Positions 1 to 3,673 of a stretch of 5,937 nucleotides of DNA are shown piece by piece. The stretch spans positions 1 through 5,937 of the forward strand of contig DYOT01000087.1 in assembly GCA_020720345.1 (NCBI GenBank). Direction: 5' to 3'. The notes under the pieces were generated by a model. The model saw only the letters and a program-made list of their open reading frames with translations, searched no databases and had not been told where the DNA came from. Numbering within the stretch: position 1 is the stretch's first letter; every line of letters starts with the position of its first letter. Both the position numbers and the translations under genes were made by a program. Origin of the DNA: Candidatus Caenarcanum sp. (lineage in GTDB: Bacteria > Cyanobacteriota > Vampirovibrionia > Gastranaerophilales > UBA9971).

Positions 1-74
1 ATTTTAGCAATTATTTACAGAGCGATGTTTTGTTAAATATAGGAATAGTATGTTAAATAAAAAAGGACAAATAA
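1..74 (+). other. Left-edge segment upstream of the first small gene; possible 3' end of a truncated upstream gene
   Basis: Reading from base 3, one + frame stays open to a TAA at 54-56 (tail ...LLNIGIVC). It could be the end of a gene cut off by the window, placed 18 bases before the next start as in an operon. Seventeen open codons in AT-rich DNA are weak evidence, and a second frame is open to TAA at 34-36, so no gene is called. The segment also holds two copies of TGTTAAATA (31-39 and 51-59), exactly 20 bp apart, and the SD-like AAAGGA (62-67) that serves the ATG at 75. No convincing promoter is visible. Confidence 0.3.
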
Positions 75-287
75 ATGAGCGAGCTTACTCAGGCATTTAA
101 CGAAAACAATCCAACAAGTATTTATTTTTCAGGAATAATAGAAACTTTTAGAAAATTAAGCATGGCTGAATTTGAAACAATTGGCATTGTTTTTAATCAT
201 GACCAGTTTGAAGCAATTCTCGGAAGTCTTAATGAAATCCGAGAAGGGAAAGTTGTTTCTTTAAAAGAAGCTTTTTCTGATTTATAG
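75..287 (+). CDS. Small protein (70 aa) with an antitoxin-like C-terminus; function unknown
   Basis: The start is supported by AAAGGA at 62-67, seven bases before the ATG. The gene ends at a TAG at 285-287. The protein is acidic, cytoplasmic, without membrane segments or cysteines, and looks mixed alpha/beta. The tail, residues 55-70 (IREGKVVSLKEAFSDL), resembles the 'DIxxGRVVSxEE' ending seen at the extreme C-terminus of many type II antitoxins of the RelB/ParD/Phd sort. The middle (FNHDQFEAILGSLNEI, residues 40-55) is also reminiscent of the strand-helix region of Phd/YefM-like proteins. The N-terminal half matches nothing I recognise as a DNA-binding fold. No toxin gene follows: the next 100 bases are a hairpin repeat and then a terminator. 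If it is an antitoxin it is an orphan, or its partner lies upstream outside the window. The coding status is fairly safe (SD, codon use, terminator downstream). The antitoxin link is a weak inference from a short motif. Confidence 0.65.
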   Translation: MSELTQAFNENNPTSIYFSGIIETFRKLSMAEFETIGIVFNHDQFEAILGSLNEIREGKVVSLKEAFSDL

Positions 288-366
288 ATTGCCACGTCGG
301 GCTTTCAGCTACCTCCTTCTTTTCCTGACATTTAGTCAGAAAAAGTGGAGTCCTTTCGCAATGACA
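286..366. repeat. Candidate dispersed palindromic repeat (REP/MITE-like, ATTGCCACGTC ... CGCAATGAC ends)
   Basis: An 80-base element starts inside the stop codon of the 70-aa gene. Its ends form the inverted pair ATTGC (288-292) and GCAAT (358-362). Inside, CTCC/GGAG (313-316/347-350), CTTTT/AAAAG (319-323/341-345) and CTGAC/GTCAG (325-329/335-339) build a long imperfect hairpin with a 5-base loop. The outer sequences 'GATTGCCACGTCG' and 'CGCAATGAC' match the type of short dispersed intergenic palindrome ('GTCATTGCGA...GTGGCAATC') familiar from many bacterial genomes. The interior has higher GC than the flanks and no coding frame that makes sense. There is no U-tract after it, so it is not itself a terminator. 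Only one copy lies in this window, so repetition in the genome is inferred from its form. Confidence 0.6.
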
Positions 367-384
367 GGGAGCTTAAATTTTCTT

Positions 385-421
385 AATAATTGCCCGCAAA
401 AGGGCAATTATTTTGTTTTTT
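385..421 (+). terminator. Intrinsic terminator after the 70-aa gene
   Basis: An 11-bp perfect stem, AATAATTGCCC (385-395) with GGGCAATTATT (402-412), has a 6-base loop (396-401) and is followed by TTGTTTTTT (413-421). The U-tract exists only on the + side, so it ends transcription coming from the left and separates the 70-aa gene and the repeat from the next gene. Confidence 0.88.
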
Positions 422-474
422 AAAACTTAGTATATATATAAGTATATAATTATTTTTTCTTAACGAGGTAAAAT
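422..474 (+). promoter_or_regulatory. Promoter and SD of the 76-aa gene
   Basis: The interval after the terminator is a run of alternating T and A (429-450) ending in a perfect -10 hexamer TATAAT at 445-450. No good -35 is seen at the expected distance (around 422-427). Transcription would begin near 457. GAGGT at 465-469 gives a good SD, with GAGG six bases before the ATG at 475. Because a terminator sits immediately upstream, the gene needs its own promoter here, which supports the call. Confidence 0.5.
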
Positions 475-705
475 ATGACAATTGGACCGCATGATTATAT
501 AGACCAGATGCTGGCAAAGAAATATTCGAGCGAAAAGGTCAATAATACTGAAGATATAGCAGGAAGACTCGCTATTTCCAAGGAAAGATACTGGGAAATA
601 ATGCAGGATTACGCTCAGGTACAGAGAGCTCTTGTTATGATTAATACAAATTTCAAAAAACTTAAAGACGGTTCAAAACTTAATCATTCGATTAGTCCCG
701 CATAA
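475..705 (+). CDS. Conserved-looking small helical protein (76 aa), function unknown
   Basis: I do not recognise this protein. The start is well supported: SD GAGG at 465-468, six bases before the ATG, and a perfect TATAAT upstream. The stop is TAA at 703-705. It is a soluble, basic, probably mostly alpha-helical protein without cysteines, signal peptide or membrane segment. Residues 24-55 (from NTEDIAGRLAISKERYWEIM onward) look like two or three amphipathic helices, and the last 15 residues are polar and likely disordered. The phrase IAGRLAISKERYWEI resembles a short helix-turn-helix-like pattern, but it lacks enough length or a recognition helix to call a DNA-binding domain. It is followed 41 bases later by maf on the same strand without an intervening terminator, so read-through into maf is possible. 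It may be a lineage-specific protein; nothing in the context gives its role. Confidence 0.7.
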   Translation: MTIGPHDYIDQMLAKKYSSEKVNNTEDIAGRLAISKERYWEIMQDYAQVQRALVMINTNFKKLKDGSKLNHSISPA

Positions 706-710
706 TATTC

Positions 711-746
711 TTTCAAAAAAAACTCCTTTATTTTATAGTAAAAAAT
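711..746 (+). promoter_or_regulatory. Possible promoter placing the maf transcript start at or next to its ATG
   Basis: TATAGT at 734-739 is a good -10 (5 of 6). With usual spacing it predicts transcription starting at about 746-747, the maf ATG itself. TTTCAA at 711-716, 17 bases upstream, is a weak -35. No SD lies in the 20 bases before the ATG. The alternative is plain read-through from the preceding gene with SD-independent initiation in an A-rich leader. Confidence 0.35.
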
Positions 747-1328
747 ATGAAAAAGAATATTATTCTTGCGTCTGCTTCTCCAAGAAGAAAAGAATTGCTT
801 AAATCTATAGGACTTGAATTTGAGGTTATTCCATCTCAAATTCAGGAACATATTGAAAATGAAAATTTTTCTCCTGAACTTATTGAAAACCTTGCCATGG
901 AAAAAGCTTGCGATGTCGCTGCTAAAATAGATTTCCCGGCTATAGTAATAGGTTCTGATACTGTTGTCATAATAGACAATAAAATTCTCGGCAAGCCTGT
1001 AGATGAAAAAGATGCCTTTAATATGCTAAAAATGCTTAGCGGAAAAACTCATCAGGTTGTTTCAGCAATTGCAGTTGTAGATACAGAAACAAAAATAATT
1101 CTTAAAGATTACGTAATAAGCTATGTAACATTTAAAGAGCTTTCTATGAATGAAATGACTGCTTACATAAAAACAGGAGAGCCGATGGATAAAGCAGGAG
1201 CTTATGCTATACAGGGATTGGCAGGAATGTTTGTTAAATCAATCAGCGGCTGCTATTCTAATATTGTAGGAATATCGGTATTCAGGCTTGCAGAAATGCT
1301 GAAACAATCAGGAGTTAAATTGCTTTAA
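747..1328 (+). CDS. maf: Maf-family nucleoside triphosphate pyrophosphatase (dTTP/UTP type)
   Basis: A cytoplasmic house-cleaning enzyme that hydrolyses dTTP, UTP and modified pyrimidine triphosphates to the monophosphate plus pyrophosphate, keeping them out of nucleic acids. The full family length (193 aa) is present. The N-terminal signature SASPRRKELL is at residues 9-18. The catalytic-base motif GSDTVV is at 69-74 (Asp71), followed by LGKP (81-84), SGKTHQVVS (98-106) and the segment EPMDKAGAYAIQG (145-157). The last of these, with DKAGAY, is typical of the YhdE/dTTP-UTP subgroup rather than the 7-methyl-GTP (YceF) subgroup. The start is fixed by the family's usual MKK-ILASASPRR beginning, although no SD precedes it. 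The stop TAA shares its last base with the ATG of ruvC, so the two are probably co-transcribed. A minor oddity is GISV at 175-178 where relatives usually have GLP. Older literature also links Maf to septum inhibition. Confidence 0.95.
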   Translation: MKKNIILASASPRRKELLKSIGLEFEVIPSQIQEHIENENFSPELIENLAMEKACDVAAKIDFPAIVIGSDTVVIIDNKILGKPVDEKDAFNMLKMLSGKTHQVVSAIAVVDTETKIILKDYVISYVTFKELSMNEMTAYIKTGEPMDKAGAYAIQGLAGMFVKSISGCYSNIVGISVFRLAEMLKQSGVKLL

Positions 1329-1798
1329 TGCGTATAATGGGAATAGATCCCGGCATGGCTATAGTCGGATATTGTGTTATGGACTGCGAAAGCCAGAACA
1401 TACTGGTCAATTGCGGCTCAATTCAAACAGATAAAAATCTGAGTAATTCGGAAAGATTGCTGGAAATTCATAACGATCTTACTGAGCTTATAAAAACTTA
1501 TAAACCTGATATAGCTGCGGTTGAACAGCTTTTTTATTTCAAAAATGCCAAAACAATTATACCTGTCGTACAGGCACAGGGCGTGATTCTTATGACCCTT
1601 AAAATGTTTGGAGTTACTGTTTATGAATACACGCCGCTTGTTGTAAAACAAACCATAACAGGCTATGGAAGATCCGAAAAAAGAGATGTCAAAGAAATGG
1701 TGAGAATTTTAATGGCAACTCAGGAAATTCCAAAACTCGACGATACTGTTGACGCAATTGCAATAGCACTTTGCCACACTATGTGTAATAGATGTTAA
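1328..1798 (+). CDS. ruvC: Crossover junction endodeoxyribonuclease RuvC
   Basis: The Holliday-junction resolvase of the RuvABC complex. It works as a dimer and nicks two opposing strands of a four-way junction during recombination and fork repair. The RNase H-like catalytic acids are all visible: Asp7 in GIDPG, Glu66 in VEQLF, and Asp139 with Asp142 in DDTVDAIAIA (138-147). These correspond to E. coli D7, E66, D138 and D141. The aromatic residue of EQLF (Phe69) used for junction binding is kept, as is QAQGVIL (82-88). At 156 aa it is at the short end of the family and lacks a C-terminal extension. The ATG overlaps the maf stop (TAATG), with AGGAG at 1310-1314 inside maf, 13 bases before the start, so translation is likely coupled. 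MRIMGIDPG matches the family's normal N-terminus. No ruvA or ruvB lies in the window. Confidence 0.96.
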   Translation: MRIMGIDPGMAIVGYCVMDCESQNILVNCGSIQTDKNLSNSERLLEIHNDLTELIKTYKPDIAAVEQLFYFKNAKTIIPVVQAQGVILMTLKMFGVTVYEYTPLVVKQTITGYGRSEKRDVKEMVRILMATQEIPKLDDTVDAIAIALCHTMCNRC

Positions 1799-2284
1799 TT
1801 ATGAAATTGCCTCTGTATCGTTAAATAAGCCCACACACAAGTTTACATTAATGCTATTATCTACTAAAAATCTTACCACCAGTACTACAGGGGCAGACAG
1901 TTTCATAAATCCGTTACTTCCAGTCAATAAAACAGGCGGAGATATATTAAGACCTTCAATGCCATTTTGAGAAAAATTAGTACAGGCATTAGCGCAGACC
2001 ATATTGCTCATTTCGCATATAGCGCTTTGTGCAAGATCGTCAAATTCTGTAACTTCCATACCCATCATCATTGTAGAGGCAAACTTTTTAGCGGAATCCA
2101 TATCCATGTCGAACACTATGGTGCCTTTTAAAGTTCCGACCACGCCAATATTAACCATAACGCCTTTATTTGGCAAAACAGCCTTTGCTACTGTCATTTC
2201 TTTCTTTTCCACCGTCTGAAAGCCAATTTGCGGAAGAACACATGTAAATGCTTCGAACACGGGATTGATATTATTTACGTCCAT
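1799..2284 (-). CDS. CheX-like protein (CheC/CheX/FliY phosphatase family)
   Basis: A 161-residue soluble protein with the CheX fold signature. CheX and CheC dephosphorylate phospho-CheY-type response regulators using a Glu/Asn pair on one helix. That motif is present once, as SAICEMSNM (87-95) with Glu91 and Asn94, followed by the usual small-residue stretch (CANA, 97-100) and ISPP at 114-117. The N-terminus (INPVFEAF, 6-13) and the GxxGTLKGTIVFDM strand region (47-60) also fit CheX. One catalytic helix rather than two argues for CheX over CheC. The start is firm: AAGGAG at 2297-2292, seven bases before the ATG. No CheA, CheY, receptor or flagellar gene is seen here, so the partner is unknown. 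It may act on a stand-alone receiver protein rather than in chemotaxis. The gene may belong to the rimI-bioY transcription unit (69-base gap, no terminator) or use the -10 at 2347-2342. Its stop abuts that of convergent ruvC. Confidence 0.85.
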   Translation of the reverse strand: MDVNNINPVFEAFTCVLPQIGFQTVEKKEMTVAKAVLPNKGVMVNIGVVGTLKGTIVFDMDMDSAKKFASTMMMGMEVTEFDDLAQSAICEMSNMVCANACTNFSQNGIEGLNISPPVLLTGSNGFMKLSAPVVLVVRFLVDNSINVNLCVGLFNDTEAIS

Positions 2285-2339
2285 AATTTTTCTCCTTTTA
2301 TACTAAACTTAAATTCATTTTAGATTTCTTAATGTGTAC

Positions 2340-2353
2340 TTATTATATAATAA
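2340..2353 (-). promoter_or_regulatory. Candidate -10 and perfect 14-bp palindrome between bioY and the CheX-like gene
   Basis: TTATTATATAATAA is a perfect palindrome that ends one base short of the bioY stop codon. On the - strand it contains a perfect TATAAT (2347-2342), which would start a transcript near 2335 with a leader of about 50 bases to the CheX-like ATG at 2284. There is no clear -35, because the expected position falls in the bioY 3' end. Palindromes of A and T arise easily in AT-rich DNA, so an operator role is only a possibility. No GC-rich terminator is present in this gap. Confidence 0.35.
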
Positions 2354-3034
2354 CTAATCCATTGCGACCCAAAGACTTTTTCTTAAAAGCCTGCCGATTA
2401 TAACTGCAGCCATTGCAAAAATTAAATCATAAAAAAATTGTATCCCGCTTGATTGCCAGATCCAGCCAAATATAGCAAAAAATGATTCTCTCCTGACTAA
2501 AAGCACGATGATTAAGTATACAATCCCTGTAAGATGTATGATAAGCATTCCCGTAAAAGCTGCCCTGAAGCTATAAAACAATTCCATCTTGCCGGAAAGG
2601 ATATTTCCCGCTATAAATACTGCCGGCGCAAACCCCAGTATATAGCCAAAACCATGCTGGGTGTAATAATTTACTCCTCCGCCCGCTGCAAAAATTGGTA
2701 ATCCGCTCAATCCGGCGGAAATATATATAATGACTGACAACAGCCCTAGTCTGGGACCAAGAATTGCAGCAATCATTAATAAAACAGGAATTTGAGGTAT
2801 ATAATTAAAAGTATTTGTTATTTTGGCAATTGAATTAACTCCGGCAAAAAAATGCGAAGGATTAATAAAAGCTTCCTGCGGAACAGCAAGTTTTAATATA
2901 GGTATTGGTGTAAAAGTAGATATAACGATTAAAAAAGAGCAAAATATCATTACAACAAGCGACCCAAGATTAAACCCGGGAAATCTCTTCATAAATCTGG
3001 TATTTTTAACTTTTTTAACAAGCCTGTTTGTCAT
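2354..3034 (-). CDS. bioY: BioY-family biotin transporter (ECF S component), cyanobacterial style
   Basis: An integral membrane protein that binds biotin and brings it in, either alone or with the energising EcfA/EcfA'/EcfT module. Six hydrophobic segments lie at roughly residues 24-42, 80-95, 97-113, 127-146, 155-180 and 198-216. The BioY signature is clear: GPRLGLLSVIIYISAGLSG (93-111), then LPIFAAGGG (112-120) and GFGYILGF (128-135). The longer loop between the first two segments (about 43-79) and the PIFAxGGGxxY form are like those I know from cyanobacterial BioY. In the last helix Asp203 (FYDLIF) sits where lactococcal BioY has the biotin-binding DxxK, but the lysine position is Phe206. 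The start at 3034 overlaps the rimI end by 20 bases, suggesting coupled translation; only a weak SD is seen. Met15 (ATG at 2992-2990) is an alternative start that would remove a basic N-terminal tail. No ecfA/ecfT or biotin-synthesis genes lie in the window. Confidence 0.85.
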   Translation of the reverse strand: MTNRLVKKVKNTRFMKRFPGFNLGSLVVMIFCSFLIVISTFTPIPILKLAVPQEAFINPSHFFAGVNSIAKITNTFNYIPQIPVLLMIAAILGPRLGLLSVIIYISAGLSGLPIFAAGGGVNYYTQHGFGYILGFAPAVFIAGNILSGKMELFYSFRAAFTGMLIIHLTGIVYLIIVLLVRRESFFAIFGWIWQSSGIQFFYDLIFAMAAVIIGRLLRKSLWVAMD

Positions 3035-3545
3035 ATTTCAACTTCAATTTTTCTTCCAAATCTTCAAATAAAGTTTTAAATTCAGTATCCCAGATGTTTT
3101 CCGTCCACATTATAAGAGCGTCTTCTTCATTGTCCTGATAATATTTTTTTCGCAAACCAAGACTTTTGAAACCATATTTATAATAAAGATTCTGCGCGGC
3201 AATGTTACTTGCTCTTACTTCAAGTGTAAACCATTTTGCTTTTTTTGCGTAGCCTGAGTTTATCATTTCCTGAAGTAGCTTTTCGCTGATGCCTTTTCTC
3301 CAGTAATTCGGTACTACAGCGATTGTCGTAATATGAGATTCATCAAGAATAAGCCAGAAACCGCCGTATCCAACCAGTTTATCTGTGGTTTTATCAATAG
3401 CGACAAAGTAAATTCCGAGTTCACTATCGATTTCTGTTATAAAAGCCTGTGGAGTCCAGTGATAAACGCCATAAACAGCAGATTCAATTTCCATAATCTG
3501 CTCAATATCGCTGGTTTTCATTTCTCTTATTATTATATTATTCAC
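3015..3545 (-). CDS. rimI: RimI-type GNAT N-acetyltransferase (ribosomal protein S18 N-terminal alanine)
   Basis: A cytoplasmic acetyl-CoA-dependent enzyme expected to acetylate the N-terminal alanine of S18. It has the GNAT order: IIIREMKTSDIEQIMEIE (4-21), the strand ESHITTIAVVP (69-79), the acetyl-CoA pyrophosphate loop WRKGIS (82-87), then LEVRASNIAAQNLY (108-121) and YGFKSLGLRKKYY (124-136). Glu109 and Tyr121 have the 12-residue spacing of the catalytic pair described for Salmonella RimI. The loop is slightly off consensus (Q/RxxGxG/A), with Trp first and Ser last. A charged helical tail of about 30 residues (147-176) extends past the core. The start is a GTG at 3545; an in-frame TGA sits two codons upstream. 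The ATG of Met9 (3521) would cut off the conserved first strand, so GTG is preferred, although neither start has a good SD. The last 20 bases overlap bioY. Another GNAT substrate cannot be excluded. Confidence 0.88.
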   Translation of the reverse strand: MNNIIIREMKTSDIEQIMEIESAVYGVYHWTPQAFITEIDSELGIYFVAIDKTTDKLVGYGGFWLILDESHITTIAVVPNYWRKGISEKLLQEMINSGYAKKAKWFTLEVRASNIAAQNLYYKYGFKSLGLRKKYYQDNEEDALIMWTENIWDTEFKTLFEDLEEKLKLKYDKQAC

Positions 3546-3578
3546 TTGTCAGAATTTTTATTAGCTTTATTCATTTAA

Positions 3579-3607
3579 ATTATAGCTAAAAATTCAACTT
3601 AAAAAAA
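3579..3607 (-). promoter_or_regulatory. Promoter of rimI-bioY
   Basis: On the - strand a perfect TATAAT lies at 3584-3579, with an all-T hexamer (3607-3602) 17 bases upstream as a weak -35. Transcription would start near 3572, giving a leader of about 27 bases to the GTG at 3545. It sits directly after the pnp terminator, which makes an independent promoter here likely. Confidence 0.5.
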
Positions 3608-3618
3608 TACATCTACAT

Positions 3619-3655
3619 AAAAAAGAGGAAAGATTAAACACTTTCCTCTTTTTTT
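3619..3655 (-). terminator. Intrinsic terminator of pnp (bidirectional shape)
   Basis: A 12-bp perfect stem, AAAAGAGGAAAG (3621-3632) with CTTTCCTCTTTT (3641-3652), has an 8-base loop. Reading the - strand it comes 21 bases after the pnp stop and runs into a T-tract (3624-3619, then TATG...). On the + strand TTT (3653-3655) also follows the stem, so it could stop antisense transcripts as well. Its main role is to separate pnp from rimI. Confidence 0.88.
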
Positions 3656-3673
3656 ATCTTTAATTTATTGTAT

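Noticed and set aside
30..58. TTGTTA (30-35) and TTAAAT (53-58) with 17-base spacing as a promoter for the 70-aa gene
   Set aside because: Both hexamers match only 4 of 6, and the start they predict (about 65) would remove the SD at 62-67.
288..384. A toxin gene or remnant directly after the antitoxin-like gene
   Set aside because: The interval is occupied by a palindromic repeat; no frame on either strand reads like a protein.
286..421. Two inverted repeats close together, considered as a CRISPR or riboswitch
   Set aside because: No repeated unit with spacers. The second hairpin is a standard terminator and the first resembles a dispersed palindrome. It follows a gene rather than leading one, since the next gene has its own -10 beyond both.
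1418..1651. Open frame on the - strand inside ruvC
   Set aside because: Antisense shadow of ruvC: low-complexity composition and no SD or family resemblance, whereas ruvC has all catalytic residues.
1328..1798. RuvC considered truncated because it is only 156 aa
   Set aside because: All four catalytic acids and the last helix are present; short RuvC proteins of this size occur in the family.
3633..3640. The terminator at 3621-3652 considered as belonging to rimI
   Set aside because: rimI is transcribed away from it; it lies just after the pnp stop on the same strand and just before the rimI promoter.
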